Origin: Rhodospirillaceae bacterium
Lineage (GTDB): Bacteria > Pseudomonadota > Alphaproteobacteria > Rhodospirillales > Magnetospirillaceae
Reading direction: 5' to 3'
NCBI GenBank assembly: GCA_013349735.1
Contig: DUZC01000008.1
Location: 1-20,637, forward strand
DNA length: 20,637 nucleotides
A program made the position numbers and the translations under genes. Below the pieces are notes generated by a model that saw only the letters and a program-made list of their open reading frames with translations, did no database searches and was not told the DNA's origin. Below are positions 12,970-20,637 of the stretch, piece by piece (positions within the stretch are counted from its first letter, which is position 1; each line of letters begins with the position of its first letter).

Positions 12970-14403
12970 TCAATTGGCCTTTGATGCGCCCTTATAGAGA
13001 GAAAGACCGTGCAACAGGTCAATCGCCCGGGACAGTTGATAATCGGAAGCGGGGTCACCCATCTTGGCGGCATCAAGATTCGACGCCGTGGCGGGCTTCC
13101 CCTCTGGGCTGGTCTTGCCATCGGCGTGGGCTTTACCCTCGGCCGCCGGCTTTCCGTCCGGAGCGGCTTTGCTTTCCGGAGCCGGCATCGGGGTTTTCCC
13201 CTCGTCATCCGGCTTCGCCTCGTCCTTTTTCGGCAAGGTGTCGTTACGAAGGGCGCCGCGCAGACCGGCCTCGCCCCGGCTATGATCCGCCGGTGTACTG
13301 AGCGGCTCAACCTTTGCCGGGCTGACCTTGATGTCAGGTTCAATCCCCACCGCCTGAATCGAGCGTCCCGAGGGTGTGTAATAGCGCGCTGTGGTCAGCC
13401 GCATGGCCCCATGGCCATTGAGCGGGATAATGGTCTGGACCGACCCTTTGCCAAAGGACTTGGTGCCGAGCAAAATAGCGCGCCGATGATCCTGCAAGGC
13501 GCCGGCAACAATTTCCGAAGCCGAGGCCGAGCCGTCATTAATCAAGACCACCATCGGCAGACCATCCGTCTGATCTTTGCCATGCGCATTGAATCGCTGG
13601 GTATCTTCAGGCCGGCGCGAGCGGGTCGAGACGATTTCACCTTTTTCGATGAAATCACCGGCCACCGCCACCGCCTGATCCAACAGGCCGCCCGGATTAT
13701 TGCGCAAATCCAGCACCAGCCCCTCGAGCGTTCCGTTGGAGTCTTTTTTCAATTGCTCGATAGCCTTGCGCAAATTTGTGTCGGTGGATTCAACGAATTG
13801 ACTGATCCGAACATACCCGACCTTGTCATTAAGCTTTGATTTGACGGTCTGAATTTTGATAACCGCGCGCGTCAAAGTAACATCAAAGGCCGCCTGACCC
13901 TCGCGGCGGACGGTAATACGGATATCGGTGTTAACCAATCCGCGCATCCGATCCACTGCATCATTCAGCGACATGCCCTGCACGGGCTCGCCGTCCAGAT
14001 GGGTGATATAGTCGTTGGGGCGTAACCCAGCCCTGGCCGCCGGCGTGTCGTCAATCGGCGAGACAACCTTGACCCAGCCATTGTCCATGGTGACCTCGAT
14101 GCCCAGACCACCGAACTCGCCTTTGGTCTGCACCTGCATGTCGCGGAAACTCTTGGCATTGAGATAGCCGGAATGCGGATCAAGGGAGGTCAGCATGCCG
14201 TTCAGAGCGGCTTCAATCAGCTGCTCGTCGCCAACCGGCTCGACATATTCGTTTCTGACCCGTTCAAAGACATCGCCGAACAGGCTCAGCAAACGATAGG
14301 TGTCTGCACTGTTGCTTTTGTCAGATGCCGCCGCCATGGCGGGAGTGGACAGCAGGGCCAGCCATGTGCAGGCGCCCACCGTTATCATAACCTTCCGAAT
14401 CAT
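12970..14403 (-). CDS. ctpA: C-terminal processing protease, S41 family
   Basis: The 477-residue protein has a signal peptide (MIRKVMITVGACTWLALLS), a PDZ domain (about 88-165, GGLGIEVTMDNGWVKVV onward) and an S41 domain (about 190-355). The catalytic pair is Ser294 (GSASASE) and Lys319 (TKSFGKGS), 25 residues apart as in the family. It cleaves periplasmic or membrane proteins near their C-termini. The tail (about 365-477) is low-complexity and charged, with DGK/EGK steps every 6-7 residues, and is longer than usual. I choose the ATG at 14403, which overlaps the envC stop by 4 bases. In other bacteria such proteases control cell-wall hydrolases, which fits the envC neighbour. Confidence 0.94.
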   Translation of the reverse strand: MIRKVMITVGACTWLALLSTPAMAAASDKSNSADTYRLLSLFGDVFERVRNEYVEPVGDEQLIEAALNGMLTSLDPHSGYLNAKSFRDMQVQTKGEFGGLGIEVTMDNGWVKVVSPIDDTPAARAGLRPNDYITHLDGEPVQGMSLNDAVDRMRGLVNTDIRITVRREGQAAFDVTLTRAVIKIQTVKSKLNDKVGYVRISQFVESTDTNLRKAIEQLKKDSNGTLEGLVLDLRNNPGGLLDQAVAVAGDFIEKGEIVSTRSRRPEDTQRFNAHGKDQTDGLPMVVLINDGSASASEIVAGALQDHRRAILLGTKSFGKGSVQTIIPLNGHGAMRLTTARYYTPSGRSIQAVGIEPDIKVSPAKVEPLSTPADHSRGEAGLRGALRNDTLPKKDEAKPDDEGKTPMPAPESKAAPDGKPAAEGKAHADGKTSPEGKPATASNLDAAKMGDPASDYQLSRAIDLLHGLSLYKGASKAN

Positions 14404-15893
14404 CCAGAGACCTTTGTTTTGCGTGCGGTGAGCCAAGGCAACGGGTTGACGGGCTGACCATTATGGCGCAGCTCGACGTAAAGAAGCGGTTTACCCTCGG
14501 GCTGTCCCATCACGGCTACCGGTTCGCCAGCAAGTAAATGCTGTCCGACCGCGGCATCCAGCTGAGCCACCCCTGCGAGCAGCGTATGATATCCCTCGCC
14601 ATGCTCGATGATCAAGAGAAGGCCATAGCCTCGGAAAGGTCCAGAAAAAACAACTTGCCCGTCATAGGGCGTTACAACCTGGGCGCCGGCCCTGGTTTCA
14701 ATGGTTATCCCCTTGGCGGGCTGGCCTAATTCGGTGTTTTGCCCAAAGCGCAGAGCGATATGGCCGCGCGCCGGAAACGGCATCTCGCCATGGGCCTGAC
14801 TGAAGGGCCGGTTGGCACGACGGACCGCAATTTCCTTTTCTCTGGCCGCTTTGGCATCGGCCAGCTGGGCGTCTTTGGCGGCCTGATCCGCCTTTTCTTT
14901 CGCATTTTTGGCGGCGCGATTGGCTTCTTGCTCGGCCAGCCGGGCCAGACGTTGGGCTTCGAGTTCAGCCTGACGCGCGGCCTTTTCGGCAGCCATTTCG
15001 GCATCATGGCGTTCGCGGGCCGCCTTGGCGGCGGCAATCTCAGCCTCACGAGCCGCTTTGGCGGCGGCAATCTCAGCCTCATGCGCGGCTTTTATAGCGG
15101 CCCGTTCGGCGGCAGCCCGCGCAGCCGCTTCCTGTTCGCGCCGCTGCCGCTCGGCTTCAATCCGCTGCAAGAGATCGCGCAAATCCTCGGCCTCAGCGGC
15201 CATGCTTTGCAAGCGCCGCTCAGCCTCAAGCCTTTGCTGTTCCGTTTGCTGCTGATAGGTCTGCTGACGCTGGAACAGCGCGGTCAGACGGCGATGCTCG
15301 GCATCCAGCTTGATGGTGATGGCTGATATTTTGGTCTTTTGCCGGGCCATGTCGGTCCGAAGCGAGGCTAAAGACGTAATATCGGCCTTAAGCGTTCCCG
15401 CCTCTTCTTCAATTTGCGGTAACAAGGTCCTTAACAAAATCGCACTGCGTACCGTGTCCGCCGGCGAGGTCGGCTGGGCAATCAAGGCCTCGGACGGACG
15501 GAAGGCCAGACGCTGCAAGGCGGTCAGGACACCGTTCATCTGCTGTCGTTTGAGATCAAGGGCCGCCAATTTGTCTTTTTCAACTTCGCTAAGATCATGC
15601 AGTTGCAATTCCAGATCCGAAAGGGACTCCTCATGTTCCTGAACGGCCCTGGCGGCGTTGACCATGTCAATGCGGATGGCTGCCAATTCTTCAGCCAGCA
15701 GGGCCGCATGCTGGCGGATCCGTTCCTGTTCCGCCTGCCCCTGCTTAAGCTGCCCTTCCAGTTCCTTTAGACGGCGGTCCGGCGAGGTGGCCGTTTCTTC
15801 GGCAAGGGCCGAAGCCGGCAGAGCCGCGATCAGAAAGACCAGACAGGCCGCAAGCCAAACAGTGGCCGGCCGGTGGTCAGGCGTCACGGACAA
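14400..15893 (-). CDS. envC: Murein hydrolase activator, EnvC-like (coiled coil plus degenerate LytM)
   Basis: The 497-residue protein has a signal peptide (to about residue 31), a long coiled coil (about 38-365) rich in Ala, Glu, Lys and Arg, and a C-terminal M23/LytM domain (about 375-490). The zinc ligands of active M23 enzymes are replaced: the H-x-x-x-D site reads AKGITIET, and the HLHFE-like site reads LLYVELRH. Such degenerate domains activate amidases at the division septum instead of cutting peptidoglycan. The position after gpmI matches the E. coli gpmM-envC order. The start is a TTG at 15893 or a GTG at 15887; both overlap the gpmI end (17 or 11 bases), and no ribosome site decides. 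Confidence 0.88.
   Translation of the reverse strand: MSVTPDHRPATVWLAACLVFLIAALPASALAEETATSPDRRLKELEGQLKQGQAEQERIRQHAALLAEELAAIRIDMVNAARAVQEHEESLSDLELQLHDLSEVEKDKLAALDLKRQQMNGVLTALQRLAFRPSEALIAQPTSPADTVRSAILLRTLLPQIEEEAGTLKADITSLASLRTDMARQKTKISAITIKLDAEHRRLTALFQRQQTYQQQTEQQRLEAERRLQSMAAEAEDLRDLLQRIEAERQRREQEAAARAAAERAAIKAAHEAEIAAAKAAREAEIAAAKAARERHDAEMAAEKAARQAELEAQRLARLAEQEANRAAKNAKEKADQAAKDAQLADAKAAREKEIAVRRANRPFSQAHGEMPFPARGHIALRFGQNTELGQPAKGITIETRAGAQVVTPYDGQVVFSGPFRGYGLLLIIEHGEGYHTLLAGVAQLDAAVGQHLLAGEPVAVMGQPEGKPLLYVELRHNGQPVNPLPWLTARKTKVSG
15019..15084. repeat. 33-bp tandem duplication inside envC
   Basis: Two 33-base units (15019-15051 and 15052-15084) differ at only a few positions. 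They encode the 11-residue coiled-coil step AKAAREAEIAA twice, a whole number of turns, so they lengthen the coil without breaking its register. Looser copies flank them. Confidence 0.75.
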
Positions 15894-17433
15894 GCAGACT
15901 GTGGCCGGTCATTTCGACCGGTTGGGACAACCCAAGCAGCGCCAACACCGTCGGCGCCACATCGGCCAGCCGTCCGTCGGACAGCCCCGTGATCCCGGCT
16001 GGCGCATTGACCAGTACCAGCGGAACCTTCCCCACCGTGTGGGCGGTATGGGGCTCTCCGGTGATGGGGTCGCGCATCAATTCCAGATTACCGTGATCGG
16101 CGGTGATGAGCAGGGTTCCTCCGGCCTTGACCATGGCGTCCCGGACCCGACCCAGACAGCTGTCGATGGTTTCGGCAGCGGCGATTGCCGCCGTTAGAAT
16201 GCCGGTATGGCCGACCATGTCGCCATTGGCAAAATTGACCACCATCAAATCAAATCGGCCACTGGCGATCGCCTCAACCAGACGATCGGTTACTTCGGGA
16301 GCCGACATCGACGGTTGCAGATCGTAGGTGGCAACCTTTGGGCTGGGAATCAGGATGCGTTCTTCGCCGGGATAAGTCTGTTCGCGCCCGCCATTGAAGA
16401 AAAAAGTGACATGGGCGTATTTTTCAGTTTCAGCAATGCGCAATTGCGACAATCCCGCCTGGGCGACTTCCTCGCCCAGCAAGCGCTCCAGACTTTCAGA
16501 GGGAAACAGCACTTCAAAATAGCGACTCAGTTCCTTGGAATATTCCGCCATTCCCAGACGACTGGCCCAGGCCGGTCGGTTTTTGAGCTGAAAACCATCA
16601 AAATTCGGATCAGCGAGGGCGCCGAGTATTTCGCGGGCGCGGTCAGCCCGAAAATTGGCCATCAGCAGCCCGTCACCATCCTGCATCCCGTCATAGCCGC
16701 CGATGACCGCAGGAAGCAGAAATTCATCGGTCTTTCCGGACTCATAGGAGTTCTCGATCGCCGCCAGTGCAGTCTCGAAATGCGGAGCTTCGGCGTCAAT
16801 CATGGCTTGGCAGGCAAGGGTCACGCGGTCCCAACGCTTATCACGGTCCATGGCGTAATAGCGTCCGCAAAGAGTGGCGATCGCGATGTCATGCCCCGCA
16901 ACATCGCCAAGAAATTTTTCGACAAAGCCCTTGGCCGAGGAGGGCGGCGTATCCCGGCCATCCAGAAAAGCATGAACGGCCACTGGAATACCGGCCTTGG
17001 CGATAAGAATGGCCAAAGCCGCCATATGATCCTGATGCGAATGCACGCCACCGGGCGATAACAGCCCCAGGAGATGGGCCTTGCCGCCCGTCGCCTTGAG
17101 GCGGCTGATCATGCTGAGCAGGGCCGGATTACCGGCAAGACTGCCGTCGGCGATCGCCCGATCAATCCTGGGTAGATCCTGCATGACCACACGGCCCGCC
17201 CCCAGATTCATGTGACCGACTTCCGAATTTCCCATCTGTCCCTCGGGAAGCCCGACCGCCAAACCGGACGTCGCCAGAAGCGCGTGCGGCGCGCTGGCCA
17301 GCAGTTGAGTCCAGACAGGCGTTTTGGCCAGGGCAAGGGCGTTATCCTCGCGCTCGGGACGATAGCCCCAGCCATCAAGGATGCAGAGCAGAAGCGGGCG
17401 CGGGCGGTTTGGTTGTCTGATAAATTCGCACAT
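15877..17433 (-). CDS. gpmI: 2,3-bisphosphoglycerate-independent phosphoglycerate mutase
   Basis: The 518-residue enzyme has the family's metal and catalytic motifs: LDGWGYR (Asp20), the phosphoserine MGNSEVGH (Ser70), HAFLDGRDTPP, and TADHGNLE near the C-terminus. It interconverts 3- and 2-phosphoglycerate in glycolysis with two Mn ions. Length is normal. I choose the ATG at 17433, which begins shortly before the conserved core; a TTG at 17472 would add 13 unlikely residues, and neither has a good ribosome site. It heads the five-gene operon, with its promoter in the 17434-17560 gap that it shares with the divergent TPR gene; no convincing -35/-10 pair was found there. Confidence 0.96.
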   Translation of the reverse strand: MCEFIRQPNRPRPLLLCILDGWGYRPEREDNALALAKTPVWTQLLASAPHALLATSGLAVGLPEGQMGNSEVGHMNLGAGRVVMQDLPRIDRAIADGSLAGNPALLSMISRLKATGGKAHLLGLLSPGGVHSHQDHMAALAILIAKAGIPVAVHAFLDGRDTPPSSAKGFVEKFLGDVAGHDIAIATLCGRYYAMDRDKRWDRVTLACQAMIDAEAPHFETALAAIENSYESGKTDEFLLPAVIGGYDGMQDGDGLLMANFRADRAREILGALADPNFDGFQLKNRPAWASRLGMAEYSKELSRYFEVLFPSESLERLLGEEVAQAGLSQLRIAETEKYAHVTFFFNGGREQTYPGEERILIPSPKVATYDLQPSMSAPEVTDRLVEAIASGRFDLMVVNFANGDMVGHTGILTAAIAAAETIDSCLGRVRDAMVKAGGTLLITADHGNLELMRDPITGEPHTAHTVGKVPLVLVNAPAGITGLSDGRLADVAPTVLALLGLSQPVEMTGHSLLVRDA

Positions 17434-17567
17434 CCCGGAAATATAGTTCAAGTCGCTGCCGACCGCTACCAATGCTGTTTCATATTCTATTTGGCTTAGG
17501 CGATTGACTTGTCATAATTCCTTGGCTCAGCATAGCCGATGAAAATGCTCATTTTAGGGGTTCTGTG

Positions 17568-19487
17568 ATGGTGCAGAAACGATATGAAGAAGCGCTGGAA
17601 CTATTTAATACCGGCCAGATGTTCACTGCACTACAACGTTGCGAAGGAATCTTAGCCGATTTTCCAGAACATGCGCCATCACTGCATCTAATGGGTATTC
17701 TTTGCTATACTGGACAGGACATAAATTCTGCTATTTTATGCTTTAAAAAAGCACTAAAAATTGACAAGACCGCCCCAGAGTATTACTTTAATCTTGCCCT
17801 GATGCTAAAAAAGCAGGGAAAACTTGGCGAAGCCTTGGATTATTATCGTCAGGGTCTGGCCCTGGACGACAGCGACCCTCAAGCCAATTACAATCTTGGC
17901 TTGGCATTATGGCAGCAAGGACGTTCTGCGGAAGCGGTGCCGCAATTGCGCCGTGCGGTCGAACTCAACCCCTTTATTCCGGACGGCTATAACACCCTTG
18001 GTCTGGTGGAAATGGAACTGGGGGCCTTCGACGCCGCAGAGCGGGCTTTTCGTGACGCCATCGCCGCCTATCCCGGCAGCCTTACCGCCTTTCTTAATCT
18101 TTCCTCGGTGCTGACCCAGGCCGGGCGCACGCAAGACGCCATTACTTTCCTGCAATGGGCCATTGGCCTGCACGGACATGCGGCCATTGCCGGACGGCTG
18201 GCGCCCCTCCTTGAAGACGCCGGTCAACTGGAAGAGGCTGGTAAAATTCTGCGCGCGGCGCTGGAGGAACGGCCCGATGACGGCGATCTGCGGGAAAGGC
18301 TGGCGGCGCTTTACATGCGCAAGGGACGCTTTCTTGAAGCGCTGACACAATTACAGACCGCCGTAAGATCCAATCCGGAACGCGCCACCGCGCATATGCG
18401 TATTTTCGCGCTGGGGCAAATTCTAGGGCAGCCGGAGCTGGCGCTTGAACATCAAAGCTTGGCTCTTGGCATTACCCGGGTCTTTACGGAAAAAGGGGCG
18501 GATGACCGATTGCCTCAATTGATGATTCTGAATGCGCCAGGAGATTGGAAGGCAAACCTCCCCACCGACTTCATCATTCGCCGCGATCGCTGGGGCGCGG
18601 TTCATCAATATTATCTTGATCCATCCCGTGATCCCGAGTTGATCGAACTTCCTAGGGTCGATGCCGTCTTATGCGCGGTCGCTGAACCCGACCTGACCCG
18701 GCCGGAACTGGCCAGCGCCGCCCGCCTGCTGGAGCGTTTGGGCTTACCCGTGATCAATCATCCCCATTGCGTTGCGGAAACCTGCCGTGACCGCGTGGCG
18801 CGCCTGCTTGCCGACATTCCGGATCTGCTGGTACCGGTTACCTTGCGGTTGGGCCCCGGAGACGCCGCCCAGCGCTTGGCGGATGCCATGAAGGAAGGGC
18901 TTTTGCAGTTTCCGCTGTTGATCCGGCCGGTCGGCACCCATGCCGGGGACGGCATGCGTCTCGTGGAAACCGGTCCGGTTCTGGCAGAGGTGCTGGGGAA
19001 TTACGGCGCTGGCGAGGTTTATGTCAGTCAGTTCGTCGATTATCGCAATGAGGATGATCACTACCGTAAATACCGGGTCATCGTCGTTGATGGTCACCCT
19101 TATCCCTTCCATCTCGGATTATCGCGGCGTTGGATGGTCCATTATTACAATTCCGACCCGGCCGACCCGGCCCAGATGAACCGGGAAGAAGAGCATTTCC
19201 TTGCCGATTTCCCGGCGGTCTTCAACGAGCGCCTGCAGACGGTGCTTAAAGAAATGCATCGCCGCCTGCGGATCGAAATTTTTGCCGTGGATTGCGCGAT
19301 TACCGCCGACGGCCGGCTGCTCTTGTTCGAGGTGGATGTGGGGGCGGTGGTGCACGCCATGGATGACCCCCGTCAGTTCGCCCATAAACATAAATATGTA
19401 CCGCGTATCTTTGATGCGATTCAGGCGATGATCCATGGACGCATTGCGCAACACCGCGCCGGCCTCATCGAGGGCCGCGCAAAGTGA
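17568..19487 (+). CDS. TPR protein fused to an ATP-grasp ligase-like domain
   Basis: The 639-residue protein has about eight tetratricopeptide repeats in the first 300 residues (for example NYNLGLALWQQGRSAEAV) and a C-terminal domain (about 365-620) that reads as RimK-type ATP-grasp: INHPHCVAETCRDRVARLL, the phosphate-binding FPLLIRPVGTHAGDG (about 447-461), VYVSQFVDY, YRKYRVIVVDG (about 499-509), and metal-site candidates in IFAVDCAITADGRLLLFEVD. ATP-grasp enzymes join a carboxylate to an amine or thiol through an acyl phosphate; the substrate is unknown. ATG at 17568 has an AGGGG ribosome site at 8 bases; a GTG just before is possible. The first 70 or so codons are AT-richer. It overlaps the decarboxylase gene by 4 bases. 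I recognise no named member. Confidence 0.85.
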   Translation: MVQKRYEEALELFNTGQMFTALQRCEGILADFPEHAPSLHLMGILCYTGQDINSAILCFKKALKIDKTAPEYYFNLALMLKKQGKLGEALDYYRQGLALDDSDPQANYNLGLALWQQGRSAEAVPQLRRAVELNPFIPDGYNTLGLVEMELGAFDAAERAFRDAIAAYPGSLTAFLNLSSVLTQAGRTQDAITFLQWAIGLHGHAAIAGRLAPLLEDAGQLEEAGKILRAALEERPDDGDLRERLAALYMRKGRFLEALTQLQTAVRSNPERATAHMRIFALGQILGQPELALEHQSLALGITRVFTEKGADDRLPQLMILNAPGDWKANLPTDFIIRRDRWGAVHQYYLDPSRDPELIELPRVDAVLCAVAEPDLTRPELASAARLLERLGLPVINHPHCVAETCRDRVARLLADIPDLLVPVTLRLGPGDAAQRLADAMKEGLLQFPLLIRPVGTHAGDGMRLVETGPVLAEVLGNYGAGEVYVSQFVDYRNEDDHYRKYRVIVVDGHPYPFHLGLSRRWMVHYYNSDPADPAQMNREEEHFLADFPAVFNERLQTVLKEMHRRLRIEIFAVDCAITADGRLLLFEVDVGAVVHAMDDPRQFAHKHKYVPRIFDAIQAMIHGRIAQHRAGLIEGRAK

Positions 19488-20637
19488 GCCGTCATGGCCT
19501 GCTCGATCCCGCCGACTGGCCGGCTTTTCGCCAGCGGGCCCATCGTCATCTGGACCAGCTGCTCGATGGTCTTGAACATGTCGCCGACGGTCCCGTCTGG
19601 CGCCCTTTGCCCGAACAGGTCAAACAAGAGCTGGGCGGTCCCTGCCCGGAGCAGCCTCTGCCTTTAGAGGATTTGCTCGCCGATATCGAGCGGTTGATTT
19701 TGCCCTTTGGCACCGGCAACACCCATCCACGTTTTTGGGGGTGGGTGCATGGCAGTGGCACCCCCGGCGGCCTGTTGGCCGAAATGACGGCAGCGGCCCT
19801 GAATGCCAATTGCGGGGGCCGCGATCACGCGGCCATTTATGTGGAACGAACGGTTGTCGATTGGGCGCGGGGTTGGTTTGGCCTGCCGGCCGGAACGGGT
19901 GGATTGGTGGTGGGTGGCACCTCGATGGCCAATCTGCTCGGATTGACGGTAGCCCGCCATCGCGCCGTCGGGGCCGGCTTGCGGGCCAAGGGCCTTGGCG
20001 GCCAGCCCTTGGTCGCTTACAGCTCGGCGGAAGCGCATTTGTCCTTGGCCAAAGCTTTTGAGCTCTTGGGTCTGGGCCATGACGCCTTGCGCAAAGTGCC
20101 GGTCGATGCTGATTTTCGGCTGGATATCGAGGCTTTGAAACAATTGGTGGCGGCGGATCGGAAAGAGGGTTTCCAACCCTTTGCCGTGATTGCCACAGCG
20201 GGAACCGTCAATACCGGGGCGATTGATCCCTTGCCCGGCATCGCCGATTTTTGTCACGCGGAAGGCTTATGGCTGCATATCGATGGCGCTTTTGGCGCGA
20301 TGTTGGCGCTGGCACCCGATTTGGCGGGACGGCTGTCTGGTATCGAACGCGCCGATTCAATCGCTTTTGATTTTCACAAATGGCTGCATGTGCCCTATGA
20401 CGCCGGCTGTTTGCTGATTCGGGATGGCAGCCTGCAAAAGGCCGCTTTCAGTGGCCGCCCTGATTATCTGGCGGCCGCCGGAGCCCTGGCCGGCGGCGAA
20501 CCCTGGCCTTGTGACCTTGGTATCGAATTGTCGCGTGGTTTTCGCGCCCTGAAGGTTTGGTTCACCCTGAAAGAGCACGGCACTCTACGCCTGGGCGAGG
20601 CCATTGCGCTTAATTGCCGGCAGGCTCAGGCCTTGGG
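19484..20637 (+). CDS. PLP-dependent group II decarboxylase (3' end outside window)
   Basis: The frame begins with a GTG at 19484 that overlaps the TPR/ATP-grasp stop (GTGA) and runs to the window edge with 384 codons. It has the group II amino-acid decarboxylase fold: NTHPRFWGWVHGSGTP near residue 75, the PLP-stacking His in SSAEAHLSLAKA, ATAGTVNTGAIDP, the pyridine-binding Asp267 in HIDGAFGA (canonical members have DAAYGG) and the Schiff-base Lys299 in DFHKWLHVPYD. Such enzymes decarboxylate amino acids such as Glu, Asp, Tyr or Trp. The substrate cannot be read here. About 80-100 residues are cut off by the window. Coupling to an ATP-grasp protein suggests that the amine made here is the nucleophile for a ligation. 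Confidence 0.87.
   Translation, partial: MSRHGLLDPADWPAFRQRAHRHLDQLLDGLEHVADGPVWRPLPEQVKQELGGPCPEQPLPLEDLLADIERLILPFGTGNTHPRFWGWVHGSGTPGGLLAEMTAAALNANCGGRDHAAIYVERTVVDWARGWFGLPAGTGGLVVGGTSMANLLGLTVARHRAVGAGLRAKGLGGQPLVAYSSAEAHLSLAKAFELLGLGHDALRKVPVDADFRLDIEALKQLVAADRKEGFQPFAVIATAGTVNTGAIDPLPGIADFCHAEGLWLHIDGAFGAMLALAPDLAGRLSGIERADSIAFDFHKWLHVPYDAGCLLIRDGSLQKAAFSGRPDYLAAAGALAGGEPWPCDLGIELSRGFRALKVWFTLKEHGTLRLGEAIALNCRQAQAL

Noticed and set aside
12340..12984. 214-codon plus-strand open frame rich in Arg and Gly
   Set aside because: It is antisense to the Ala/Pro-rich linker of the YibQ-like protein; Arg/Gly-rich antisense is expected there.
13009..13839. 276-codon plus-strand open frame
   Set aside because: It lies wholly antisense to ctpA, whose PDZ and S41 motifs are certain.
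17473..17560. Sigma-70 promoters in the gpmI/TPR divergent gap
   Set aside because: A TTGACT and AT-rich hexamers occur, but no pair has acceptable spacing and match on either strand.

Overview
The window looks like the chromosome of a moderately GC-rich alphaproteobacterium, probably of the Rhodospirillales. It has a short COQ7-type ubiquinone hydroxylase, dsbB, an operon gpmI-envC-ctpA-yibQ-rppH, short intergenic gaps, and many 4-base stop/start overlaps. No assignment was checked by database search; all rest on motifs and length read by eye.

Layout. (1) 1-297: 3' end of an HNH endonuclease gene on +. (2) 304-1932, minus: yqaA-like/dsbB/coq7, a tight housekeeping operon. (3) 2050-2182: a complete tRNA-Leu(CAA) with a good promoter. 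(4) 2183-about 5400: an accessory region built by accretion at this tRNA. Two short islets lie head to tail, each closed by a 57-base copy of the tRNA 3' half that begins at the anticodon arm. The first islet carries parDE and a possible small membrane protein; the second carries phd-pemK. Beyond them lies wreckage: a PIN (VapC) toxin without its N-terminus, fused to a shrunken second pemK and the tail of a second phd. No integrase is present. (5) 5438-6517: an AT-rich SAM methyltransferase and a small XRE-type HTH protein. (6) 6549-10766, minus: an operon of periplasmic cupredoxin, membrane HAMP/degenerate-GGDEF/EAL protein and outer-membrane barrel protein, which looks like a redox or metal to c-di-GMP signalling unit. 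(7) 11030-17433, minus: gpmI, envC, ctpA, yibQ, rppH, a glycolysis and cell-envelope operon with overlapping or nearly touching genes. (8) 17568-20637, plus: a TPR/ATP-grasp fusion protein, translationally coupled (GTGA overlap) to a group II PLP-dependent decarboxylase that runs off the window.

The best candidates for something undescribed are the integrase-less toxin-antitoxin islets at tRNA-Leu, which share the same end architecture including an 11-bp-period CCTCCCC motif at both ends, and the TPR/ATP-grasp plus PLP decarboxylase pair.
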